This document shows, piece by piece, positions 17,989 to 25,580 of a stretch of DNA of 64,000 nt; the stretch's first letter is position 1; every line of letters begins with the position of its first letter. The stretch lies in assembly GCA_016873895.1 (NCBI GenBank), contig VGVV01000009.1, forward strand, positions 1 to 64,000, given 5' to 3'. Position numbers and translations under genes: made by a program. The notes beneath the pieces are model-generated. The model did no database searches, had not been told where the DNA came from, and was given only the letters and a program-made list of their open reading frames with translations. This DNA is from Ignavibacteria bacterium (lineage in GTDB: Bacteria > Bacteroidota > Ignavibacteria > Kapaibacteriales > Kapaibacteriaceae).

Positions 17989-17996
17989 TATTTTCG
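17989..17996 (+). promoter_or_regulatory. pspA: -7-like element (TATTTTCG) for pspA
   Basis: TATTTTCG, 28 bases before ATG 18025. A Shine-Dalgarno-like AAAAGGAAC (about 18009-18017) lies between it and the start. This is the rightward half of the recR/pspA divergent promoter region. Confidence 0.4.
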
Positions 17997-18024
17997 AGAC
18001 ATAATCTCAAAAGGAACATTTGTT

Positions 18025-18720
18025 ATGGGTCTGTTTTCGCGCATTGCTGATCTTTTTCGTTCAAATGTGAACGATGCACTAGACAAGGCAGAGGATCCGG
18101 AGAAGATGCTCAAGCAGATGGTTTTGGACATGGAGGATTCCGTGAACAAAACCACACTCGCTGTTGCAAATGCAATAGCGAATGAGAAGGGGCTTGCACG
18201 CCGCATCGAATCAGAACGTATAAACGGTCAGGACTGGCACGAGAAGGCAAAGCTTGCTCTGCAGGCAGGCAACGAGGAGCTAGCCAAGGCAGCACTCGAG
18301 AAAAAGGCTATTGCTGATAAGAATGTTGCCGATCTGCAACCGAGTGTTGAACAGGCTCGGCAGGCAACAACAACCATGAGAGAACAGCTCAACGCGCTGA
18401 AGCGTAAGCTCGATGAGGCTCGCGCTCGTCAGAGTACACTGGTTGCCAGATCGCAGGCGGCAAAGGCACAGAAGCAACTAGCACAGGCTGCTACTGGCGT
18501 TGGCACTGATGCGTTCAGCAAGTTCGATAAGTTCGAATCGAAGATTGAAAAGCTCGAGGCTGAAGCAAGTGCTTTCGAACAGTTAGCAAGCGAAAACACA
18601 GCACTTGACGAACAGTTCAAACAACTGAGCTCTTCCGGTCAGGTAGATAATGACCTACTCGAATTGAAACGGCAAATGGGCATGCTGCCAGAGTCTAAAG
18701 GCAGCGATTCAGAGTCCTAA
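18025..18720 (+). CDS. pspA: PspA/IM30 family protein
   Basis: From ATG 18025 (MGLFSRIADLFRSNVNDALD) the product is 231 residues. An open frame reaching back to 17956 crosses the divergent promoter and is not used. The sequence is almost entirely helical and charged, as expected for the PspA/Vipp1 (ESCRT-III-like) superfamily. An amphipathic N-terminal helix is followed by EDPEKMLKQMVLDMEDSVN, a long coiled-coil (about 30-160) and a C-terminal helical part. It binds the inner face of the cytoplasmic membrane and supports its integrity under stress. It ends convergently with the OmpA-like gene, sharing four bases. Confidence 0.93.
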   Translation: MGLFSRIADLFRSNVNDALDKAEDPEKMLKQMVLDMEDSVNKTTLAVANAIANEKGLARRIESERINGQDWHEKAKLALQAGNEELAKAALEKKAIADKNVADLQPSVEQARQATTTMREQLNALKRKLDEARARQSTLVARSQAAKAQKQLAQAATGVGTDAFSKFDKFESKIEKLEAEASAFEQLASENTALDEQFKQLSSSGQVDNDLLELKRQMGMLPESKGSDSES

Positions 18721-20633
18721 GGCGTTGTAACTCGAATACGAATGTTTCGATTGAGAAAACGTCCTTGAGGTGTATCGTTGGAGAACGATTTGTTCTGCGA
18801 CGACGACGTGAATGTAAAGTTCTTTTTCGTGATAGATCGAAGATATGTCTGTGTTGTAGCAGCACGCGAATCGGAGAGCACACGGTTGCGTTCTTGCGTT
18901 CCCAAAACGTCTGCGCTTCCATCTACCGTAATAGTCGAACCCTCTGGCAATTGGTCGGCTAATTGCTGCAGCAGGATCTTGACATCTTCAGTTAACTCCG
19001 AGCTATTGTAGTCAAATCGCAAAACAGCCTCAAATGCATCTGCTCGAAGCGCAATACGTCTGCGGCTAAGCTTCGTAAGGTCTACGTCTACGTTACGGGC
19101 AGATGCTGTACCCCCAGCTGATGCGCGCACAGGGATACTTATCGAATTTGTGGAGGCACCGGTTGGTACAACAAGGAATTTGGTTGTTGAAACAGCAGTG
19201 AGCGCAACAACGGTGTCTGTATCGAAGACGGTATATGTAACCTGCTCCGGACGCTGAGTTGGATCTCCGCCCAGGTACGATGACGTTATCTTGAAACTAC
19301 CACGTGCCTCAGCGAACTCTTCAGTTTGTACCCATCGTTGAAGTGGAGCATTGATGACGAGAATATCTACGCGACGATTCTCAGTACGACCACCTGCCAA
19401 GTCATTGTTCGAAGCAATGCGCGGTGTTGTTAATGCTTTCACCGTAATCGATGTTGGGGGCACACCTAATTCTTCCAGAACATCACGCACGTTCTCTGCA
19501 CGCAGCTTTGGAAGTGCAGCATTCTGTTCATTGGAAACGCCACTTGTAGATCCTTCGAGAACGATGCGCGCCTGCGGATTTTGTGCCACGATGTTTGCGA
19601 TACGCACCATTATCCAGTTGTGCGCCTCGACTGCGTCGGAGCTCACGATCGATCCATCTCGGGTGCGACGGTAATTGCTCGTGATTTCTGCAGAGGCACT
19701 ATCAAAGAATACTGCGTTCACAATTGGAACCGAAGCGCGCAGCACATCTCCTGTGACAATCTCACCGGAAAACGGGGAAGTCTCTAACACAATACTCGGT
19801 TTTGCGTAGACTGGCGGTTCTTGCTTTACAATAACCGGAGGTGGCGGAGGTGGCGGTGGGATAAACTCTGGCTCAGACGAAGGAATAGACCAGCGAAGAC
19901 CAATCTCTCCTCGCAAGCCGGTTACCGCCCATTTCACATCCGACAATGCGCTTGAAAAAAAATAGTCGTATGATAGCCGCGGAACAATTGACACTCGCTT
20001 ACTTAATCCAATCATCGACTCCATAGATACGGTTACACCCATAAGCATAGACGATGCAGCTGCAAAGTTGTCTTGGTCAATAATCCGAGACTGCAGTGCT
20101 AGCCCGTTTTCAATGAAATAGGTGTTGTCTGGCGAAATCACAGATTCTTCTTGTTGGTAGGATGCCGTCTGCACCAATGCAAAACGAGGTCCTACTTGAA
20201 TACCGAGAATGCGCCTGTTCATTGTTCCGATTACTGGAATAATCAGCTGTGGCCAGAGATCCAGTGTGTTCAATGTTGTTCGCAGCGTATGAGCTGCTAA
20301 CATGTTTACTTCAGTACCAGTAAGTGAATCACGCAGCGGATACGCGTTTTCACGGGTGAACACGCCACCTCGCTGAGCAAACCCTATATCAAGTCCAAGT
20401 CCAATCGACGTACTGAGCGGGACTTCAAGACCTGCAGATCCAACAAGCCCCGTTCCACTTCCTAGGGAAATCTCTCCGCAGTCGATGATGCCATTTGTGG
20501 CATGCAGGGCTCCTGAATGTGATGTTGACCCAAAGCCAACATTCAACCGCAGTCCTAGCTGCTCAGTTGGTTCTTGTGCGTTGGCCCAAGTACTGGCGAC
20601 CATGGCAATAATGGAGAGAAGGAAACGCTGCAT
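18717..20633 (-). CDS. Outer-membrane protein with PorT-like barrel and two OmpA-like domains
   Basis: From ATG 20633 (MQRFLLSIIAMVASTWANAQ) the product is 638 residues; the frame also opens at a TTG at 20639. A signal peptide is followed by an N-terminal barrel-like region (about 25-245), then a Pro-rich linker with eight consecutive prolines (about 250-262). A first OmpA-like peptidoglycan-binding domain begins VFFDSASAEIT and contains RAENVRDVLEELGV and RTENRRVDILV. A beta-rich spacer leads to a second OmpA-like region, LRFDYNSSELTEDVKILLQQ, with DGSADVLGTQERN. The second domain's end (FLNRNIRIRVTTP) keeps the N-R-x-I-R-I pattern. Two OmpA domains in one chain suggest multivalent cell-wall contact. 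Confidence 0.88.
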   Translation of the reverse strand: MQRFLLSIIAMVASTWANAQEPTEQLGLRLNVGFGSTSHSGALHATNGIIDCGEISLGSGTGLVGSAGLEVPLSTSIGLGLDIGFAQRGGVFTRENAYPLRDSLTGTEVNMLAAHTLRTTLNTLDLWPQLIIPVIGTMNRRILGIQVGPRFALVQTASYQQEESVISPDNTYFIENGLALQSRIIDQDNFAAASSMLMGVTVSMESMIGLSKRVSIVPRLSYDYFFSSALSDVKWAVTGLRGEIGLRWSIPSSEPEFIPPPPPPPPVIVKQEPPVYAKPSIVLETSPFSGEIVTGDVLRASVPIVNAVFFDSASAEITSNYRRTRDGSIVSSDAVEAHNWIMVRIANIVAQNPQARIVLEGSTSGVSNEQNAALPKLRAENVRDVLEELGVPPTSITVKALTTPRIASNNDLAGGRTENRRVDILVINAPLQRWVQTEEFAEARGSFKITSSYLGGDPTQRPEQVTYTVFDTDTVVALTAVSTTKFLVVPTGASTNSISIPVRASAGGTASARNVDVDLTKLSRRRIALRADAFEAVLRFDYNSSELTEDVKILLQQLADQLPEGSTITVDGSADVLGTQERNRVLSDSRAATTQTYLRSITKKNFTFTSSSQNKSFSNDTPQGRFLNRNIRIRVTTP

Positions 20634-20636
20634 GGG

Positions 20637-20644
20637 CAAAAATA
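20637..20644 (-). promoter_or_regulatory. -7 element (TATTTTTG) abutting the OmpA-like gene start
   Basis: On the minus strand TATTTTTG fits TAnnTTTG exactly and is separated from ATG 20633 by only three bases (CCC). Transcription would begin at about the A of ATG, implying a leaderless mRNA. Confidence 0.5.
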
Positions 20645-20651
20645 GTGAGTA

Positions 20652-21140
20652 TTAGAAGCGCACTTGAAGATTTAATGCAAGGGGGCTTGTGGGCGTGGGA
20701 GAGAGACTCATGGAAAGAGTTGGATCTACATTGAAGTCATGGAGATTGGCACCAACATACGCGTCCACCGCTGCAAGTGCATATGTGAGAAGAAGCGCTA
20801 AGCCAGCTACGTCTCGATTGTTTCGATAGAACTCACGACGTCGCAAAAGAGTGCTCGTTAGGCCTGCACTCTGTCCGCTAGCAATGGCTGCGTCATATTC
20901 CTGAGCAGCTGCAGAAAAACTTGATTGATTAGCCACGATGAAATACCCAGACGTAACTGCGGCACCTGCAAAAATGGGCACCTTCCAATACGACTCGTTG
21001 AAGTACTGCCCCATGCCGGGGAAGACAAATGAATACAACACAGCGGTAGACGGTGATCTAGGCGCTACCGTTATCGTATCTGCAACGTTAGCCGAGCAGC
21101 ATACTGCAGCGCATATCATTGCCATAACTATGGCAGGCAT
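20652..21140 (-). CDS. DUF5683 membrane protein
   Basis: 162 residues (or 157 if ATG 21125 is used, which would remove the overlap with the upstream gene). A signal-like N-terminus precedes the DUF5683 pattern: S-x-A-x-x-Y-S-x-x-x-P-G-x-G-Q in PSTAVLYSFVFPGMGQYFNE, then SYWKVPIFAGAAVTSGYFIV, FYRNNRDVAGLALLLTYALA and AAVDAYVGANLHDFNV. This family is common in Bacteroidota and sits near envelope genes; its function is unknown. It is co-oriented and closely spaced with the OmpA-like gene downstream. Confidence 0.88.
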   Translation of the reverse strand: MPAIVMAMICAAVCCSANVADTITVAPRSPSTAVLYSFVFPGMGQYFNESYWKVPIFAGAAVTSGYFIVANQSSFSAAAQEYDAAIASGQSAGLTSTLLRRREFYRNNRDVAGLALLLTYALAAVDAYVGANLHDFNVDPTLSMSLSPTPTSPLALNLQVRF

Positions 21141-21574
21141 GCGATTACCTCGATTTCGACAAGTGCATTCTTCGGCAACCTCGAGACCTCCACGGCACTG
21201 CGTGCTGGTCGATGATCTCCCATCTCTGCAGCATAGATTTCGTTCATGCCTGCAAAGTCATTCATTGACTGCAGAAACACAGTTGTCTTTGCAACATTAT
21301 CCAGCGTGCCGCCCTGAGATGCGAGTACGTTTCGGATGTTGTTAAAAATCTGCTTGGTTTGATCCTGAATAGTACCTTCGACCATTGAGCCATCAGTACG
21401 TAAGGCGATTACGCCACTCATGAAAAAGAGTCGACCTTGACATTCGGCACCATGTGAGTATGGCCCGATTGGTGCAGATGCGTTGGGAGCGATGAATGTG
21501 CGTACCATTGGAGACCTCACCGTTGAACATGAAACAAGAACGAGTGACAGTATGATAATCTGGATAGCTTTCAT
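21128..21574 (-). CDS. RidA/YjgF family protein with a lipoprotein signal
   Basis: 148 residues. The N-terminus MKAIQIIILSLVLVSCSTVR is a lipoprotein signal with lipobox LVSC. After about 28 residues comes a complete RidA domain: TFIAPNASAPIGPYSHGAE, LFFMSGVIAL, IFNNIRNVLASQGGTLDNV, TVFLQSMNDFAGMNEIYAAE, and HRPARSAVEVSRLPKNALVEIEV. The Arg that binds the carboxylate in RidA enzymes (in the PARSAVEV segment) is present, and the C-terminal E-x-E-x-I-A matches. Cytosolic RidA deaminates reactive enamines/imines; this one is predicted to be exported and lipid-anchored, which is unusual. It overlaps ftsB by ATGA (21571-21574). Confidence 0.9.
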   Translation of the reverse strand: MKAIQIIILSLVLVSCSTVRSPMVRTFIAPNASAPIGPYSHGAECQGRLFFMSGVIALRTDGSMVEGTIQDQTKQIFNNIRNVLASQGGTLDNVAKTTVFLQSMNDFAGMNEIYAAEMGDHRPARSAVEVSRLPKNALVEIEVIACLP

Positions 21575-21909
21575 TGTGCACTATCTGATTTTATAACGTA
21601 TACATCTTCACCCTCGCGGACATAACCATAGCGCTCTCTTGCTAAACGCTCTATTTCTGTGGTGTCCGATTCCAGCGAGCGAATCACGTTGCGAAGACTA
21701 TCTGAGACAACTCGCTGGTTGTACAGCTCCGTTGAGAGCATTGTTGTATCCGATGTAAGCTGCCATCTCTTTATAACTCCATAGGGAGAGAGAAGCACGA
21801 AGAGGGCTACGGCTATCGACAATGTGACGATGAGCACAAGGCGCTTTCGCGTCATGAAACGCTTTTGCTCTTGCTGTTGCTGTTTTTGTGCGTTTGTCAG
21901 ACGAGGCAT
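21571..21909 (-). CDS. FtsB/DivIC-like septum formation initiator
   Basis: From ATG 21909 (MPRLTNAQKQQQQEQKRFMT) the product is 112 residues; a start at 21942 would overlap the upstream gene. A cytoplasmic Gln-rich N-terminus leads to one TM helix (about 25-43, RLVLIVTLSIAVALFVLL). An extracytoplasmic coiled-coil with VVSDSLRNVIRSLESDTTEIERLARERYGYVREGEDVYVI follows (given in parts: the IERLARERYGYVREGE box is the FtsB/DivIC hallmark). It is a component of the divisome subcomplex with FtsL and FtsQ. Confidence 0.88.
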   Translation of the reverse strand: MPRLTNAQKQQQQEQKRFMTRKRLVLIVTLSIAVALFVLLSPYGVIKRWQLTSDTTMLSTELYNQRVVSDSLRNVIRSLESDTTEIERLARERYGYVREGEDVYVIKSDSAQ

Positions 21910-21917
21910 GTATACAC

Positions 21918-23105
21918 CTACCGGCTCACCACAATGTTCCAAGGCTGGTTCGACGCACGCCGCTGTACCCGGATTATGAATGTACCCTTCGTAAGAGCTG
22001 AGACATCAACACTGTTGCTATGTACAGGAATCTCACACACCAGCTCTCCGCGCAGCGACCAAACTTGAATTGGCTGGGACACATCTGTTTCGGGAACCAG
22101 ATGAATAACATCTCCAACAATTCGTGGTGCTACTGAACTCGGCAATTCTTGGTTGTCAACGTTTGTAAAGTCGTTTAGATCATACACGTACACTCCGGCA
22201 GAGTCTTTATGGCCCTCTATTAGAGCGTGGGCAAGAACCGCATATCCTGCGTCGATTGTAAGAACCGACGCGGAGCGATTTGCCTTGGTACCAGGAAGTG
22301 GATATCCAGTTGGCTCCCATTTCTGTCCAAGCAGACGATACAGCTGGAATGTGCCATCATCGCTATACGCATACAAAGCACTGATGTGGTTGTCAACATC
22401 GGCAATGCGCGGGGCCGTAGCCCCTGCAGGCCATGTGCCAACCTGTGTAACTTTACGTGAAGGGATATCAACGCTTACAACCCCACTGTTTGTTGCCAAG
22501 AAGACTCCCATCGCAGAGGCATGCAACGCAACACCCCCCGTAATCGCGGCAAACTGCCACGTTGAGCCTTTGTCGGAACTTATATACAGCCCCTTTTCTG
22601 AGTCGAGAACTAACAGTTGTCCTTCCCAGTATTTGATGCCTGCTACATTGGTTGAAGGTGGCAACGAAACCTTGTTGAGCTGGTCTCCGTAAACGTACAT
22701 CTGGTTCGAATTCTCAAATGCAAGGAACCATTCTGTAGTTGACGCCGTGATTCCAATCGGGCGAGCTGCATCGGCGAATTCAATGAAAGACGTCCATGCG
22801 GCGCCGCCAATTGAGAAATACATGTGCACCGTGCGATCGACTTCCGTATACGATGTTAGTAGAGTAAGACCAGCAGTAAAGTCCGTGATGCCGCACATCT
22901 TACCCGCATAGCCAGTAACAGGATCCCACGTGGTGCCGTGGTCAAAGGTTCGCATTGCTGCAGTATCAAAGACAAATACGCTCGAAGCAGCGTTCACTAC
23001 CGTAGGTTTTGGCCCAGCCAGCATTGGCGAGCGCAGTGCCCACGGACGTTGAGCAGTGCAGAGCATGCCCGAACAAAGAAACAATGTGATGATAAGTAGT
23101 CGCAT
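21918..23105 (-). CDS. Secreted beta-propeller-like protein with a C-terminal T9SS-type sorting domain
   Basis: 395 residues. Signal peptide MRLLIITLFLCSGMLCTAQ. The body has repeated strand patterns with FDHGTTWDPV and ISSDKGSTWQFAA, Asp-box-like (S-x-D-x-G-x-T-W) motifs of BNR/sialidase-type propellers. The last ~70 residues (IQVWSLRGELVCEIPVHSN, then VDVSALTKGTFIIRVQR) match the type IX sorting module: '...s..G..v......vdvs.L..G.Y.vrv'. It is therefore a probable cell-surface or secreted protein. The ligand is unknown. Confidence 0.8.
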   Translation of the reverse strand: MRLLIITLFLCSGMLCTAQRPWALRSPMLAGPKPTVVNAASSVFVFDTAAMRTFDHGTTWDPVTGYAGKMCGITDFTAGLTLLTSYTEVDRTVHMYFSIGGAAWTSFIEFADAARPIGITASTTEWFLAFENSNQMYVYGDQLNKVSLPPSTNVAGIKYWEGQLLVLDSEKGLYISSDKGSTWQFAAITGGVALHASAMGVFLATNSGVVSVDIPSRKVTQVGTWPAGATAPRIADVDNHISALYAYSDDGTFQLYRLLGQKWEPTGYPLPGTKANRSASVLTIDAGYAVLAHALIEGHKDSAGVYVYDLNDFTNVDNQELPSSVAPRIVGDVIHLVPETDVSQPIQVWSLRGELVCEIPVHSNSVDVSALTKGTFIIRVQRRASNQPWNIVVSR

Positions 23106-23132
23106 ATAGCCGCCGTTTTTCGTGTCCGCAAT

Positions 23133-25580
23133 CTACGGATTCTCGGGCCAGTCGTGCTTGGGATAACGCCCCTTCATCTCTTTTCGCACCGCTGCGTATG
23201 AACCCCTCCAAAAGCCACCGATATCAGTAGTTATCTGTAACGGCCTATCGGCAGGGGATAGGAGCTCAATAGTTAGGGGCACATTACCGTTTGCCACCTT
23301 AGGATTCGATCGAACACCAATCATAAACTGCAAGCGAACGGCAACCGTTGGCTGTGCAGTGTTGGAGTAATCTATCAGTACTTCTCGACCCTTAGGGGGC
23401 TTGTAGTATTCCGGTGCTCCTCTGTTTATGTTTGCTCGTTGTGCAAAGGTCAATGTTTGACCAAGCATCTCGGCAACATTGAGCTTTTGAAGGTCCTGTA
23501 TCGTTCGGCACCTGGCACAGGATGGCGCAAACCACACTTCTAGTGAAGACAACAGAGCTTCATCAGACCAGTCAATTCCTTCGATACAGCCATGCGCTAG
23601 AGCAAAATCTACCCGGCTCCGCAACCGATGTGCCTCTTCCGTCCAATTGAGAAGTGCTGGCCCCTTGGCTCGCAATAACTCCATGAATGCATCTTGGGCG
23701 TCCTGCTCTGAAATCGATTGTGCATTCCGACTTGCAACGGCTATCGACCCAAGCATGTCCAGCTCGCGAGCAACGATACGCTGTTCTTTCTCTACCCATC
23801 CAGCTTGGTGTATCGTAGCAATATCTTGCGAGAAAATCTTCTCGATTTCTCTGCGTGATAGGGGAGCAGCCAAAGCAATGCGCGATTCGGACAGCGAACC
23901 GTCGAGTTCGGCAATAGCAAGCCATTCTTGCTTGGAGAGCATGTCTGCTTGATGCATCGACACCGCACGGCCATTGCGCATCAGGAAACGTCCGCCACCC
24001 TTATTCATAGCCACGCGATCTGGATAGGCAAGCGCAACCAGCATTCCTGCATCGTCGATGTTGGCTTGCGCCATTTTGGGAATGCGAAAATTGTCGCGTC
24101 TGCGCCGCGCAGCTACTACGAGCCCCTTATCTGCAGAGATGTCGTGTGCCCCCCACACGGCATCAATCCGCCTGCGAATGTCGCGGTCGTTGTCATGCTT
24201 GATAATGTCGCGCTCACCAAGCAATGCTGCCACCGTAGCGGCTGTGTTCATCGACAATTCATGATACTGCGCCATAGCCAGCATGGATGCAATACGAGGA
24301 TGGGCTCCGTGTTCCAGCATACGCCTGCCGCGCTCGGTAATGGTGCCCTCCCTGTTAACGGCGTGCAGCATCTGCAGTATCTCTCGCGCTTGGGCTAGTG
24401 AGCTTGCAGGGGGCTGATCTATCCATGTAAGTGCTTCTGGATCTATGCCTATAGCAGCGGCTTCAAGAACCATGGACGCCAGGTCGGACGTCAGGATTTC
24501 TGGAGCACGGCGCTGTGGTAGCTGATCGTGCTCTCGCTGTGTCCACAATCGCATGCAAACACCCGGAGAGGTTCGTCCAGCACGTCCGGCGCGCTGTTCT
24601 GCTGCGTCTTTTGATACGCGCACTGTGGTAAGGTGTGATAACCCAGAGCGTGCATCAAAGCGTGGCTCACGCGAGTATCCCCCATCGATTACGACGCGCA
24701 CACCGTCGATAGTTACAGAGGTTTCGGCGATGGCCGTTGAGAGTACGACTCGTCTGCGCGCTCCGGCTGGACGCAAAGCACGGTCCTGTTCCTCGGTTGT
24801 CAGATTGCCGTGAAGCAGCAAAATCTCTGGATTGCCAAGACTTTCTGCGTGACGGTCCACAAGCTCTTTGGTTAGCCGTTGTTCATGGAATCCTGGCAGG
24901 AAGCACAAAACGTCGCCATCATGCTGCTGCATGGCACGCTCAATAGCAGCGGCCATTTCTTGATGCAGCGGACGTTCAAGTGTCTTCTGAGCATACGTTA
25001 TGTCCACGGGGAACATGCGCCCCTTACTCTTAACGGTAACGGCATCGGGAAGTACGTGCGAGAAGTCGAGAGATGCTAGTGTAGCCGACATCACCATGAG
25101 CTTCAGGTCTGGACGCAATAGCGAGCGCATCATCTGCACGAATGCGAGCCCCGTATCGGCTTGAAGAGACCGCTCGTGAACTTCGTCGAAGATCACCAGA
25201 CCAACGCCATTGAGCTCTGGATCTCTGGTGAGCCTGCGCGTAAGGATGCCTTCGGTAACAACCTCGATCTGCGTGGTCTTGCCAACACATGTTTCCATGC
25301 GCATGCGATAGCCCACGGTAGATCCTACGTCTTGCTTGAGTAACTCAGACATACGCCGTGCTGCAGCCTTTGCCGCAATACGGCGAGGCTCGACAACAAT
25401 GATGGAACCTCCGTCCAACCACTGCTCGTTGAGCAACTCCAATGGAACGATGGTAGTCTTGCCGGCCCCAGGTGGGGCCTCAAGGATGCATGTAGTAGAC
25501 GTACGCAGTGCGTCTCGAATGTCTTCGAGGACGTCGTAGATCGGCAGCACGCTTAGGCGTATTCCTCGATCGACGGACAT
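23133..25580 (-). CDS. hrpB: HrpB-type DEAH-box ATP-dependent helicase
   Basis: 815 residues. Motif I is EAPPGAGKTT (about 34-43), Ia VVEPRRIAAKAAARR, II DEVHERSL (the D-E-x-H box), III MSATL, V TAIAETSVTIDGVRVVIDGG and VI QRAGRAGRTSPGVCMRLW. The helicase-associated winged-helix/ratchet region follows, then the HrpB-specific C-terminal domain with LTIELLSPADRPLQITTDIG and FWRGSYAAVRKEMKGRYPKH, ending HDWPENP. It is a complete DExH RNA/DNA helicase of uncertain cellular role. The start codon region overlaps the 3' end of gcvP by 28 bases. Confidence 0.94.
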   Translation of the reverse strand: MSVDRGIRLSVLPIYDVLEDIRDALRTSTTCILEAPPGAGKTTIVPLELLNEQWLDGGSIIVVEPRRIAAKAAARRMSELLKQDVGSTVGYRMRMETCVGKTTQIEVVTEGILTRRLTRDPELNGVGLVIFDEVHERSLQADTGLAFVQMMRSLLRPDLKLMVMSATLASLDFSHVLPDAVTVKSKGRMFPVDITYAQKTLERPLHQEMAAAIERAMQQHDGDVLCFLPGFHEQRLTKELVDRHAESLGNPEILLLHGNLTTEEQDRALRPAGARRRVVLSTAIAETSVTIDGVRVVIDGGYSREPRFDARSGLSHLTTVRVSKDAAEQRAGRAGRTSPGVCMRLWTQREHDQLPQRRAPEILTSDLASMVLEAAAIGIDPEALTWIDQPPASSLAQAREILQMLHAVNREGTITERGRRMLEHGAHPRIASMLAMAQYHELSMNTAATVAALLGERDIIKHDNDRDIRRRIDAVWGAHDISADKGLVVAARRRRDNFRIPKMAQANIDDAGMLVALAYPDRVAMNKGGGRFLMRNGRAVSMHQADMLSKQEWLAIAELDGSLSESRIALAAPLSRREIEKIFSQDIATIHQAGWVEKEQRIVARELDMLGSIAVASRNAQSISEQDAQDAFMELLRAKGPALLNWTEEAHRLRSRVDFALAHGCIEGIDWSDEALLSSLEVWFAPSCARCRTIQDLQKLNVAEMLGQTLTFAQRANINRGAPEYYKPPKGREVLIDYSNTAQPTVAVRLQFMIGVRSNPKVANGNVPLTIELLSPADRPLQITTDIGGFWRGSYAAVRKEMKGRYPKHDWPENP

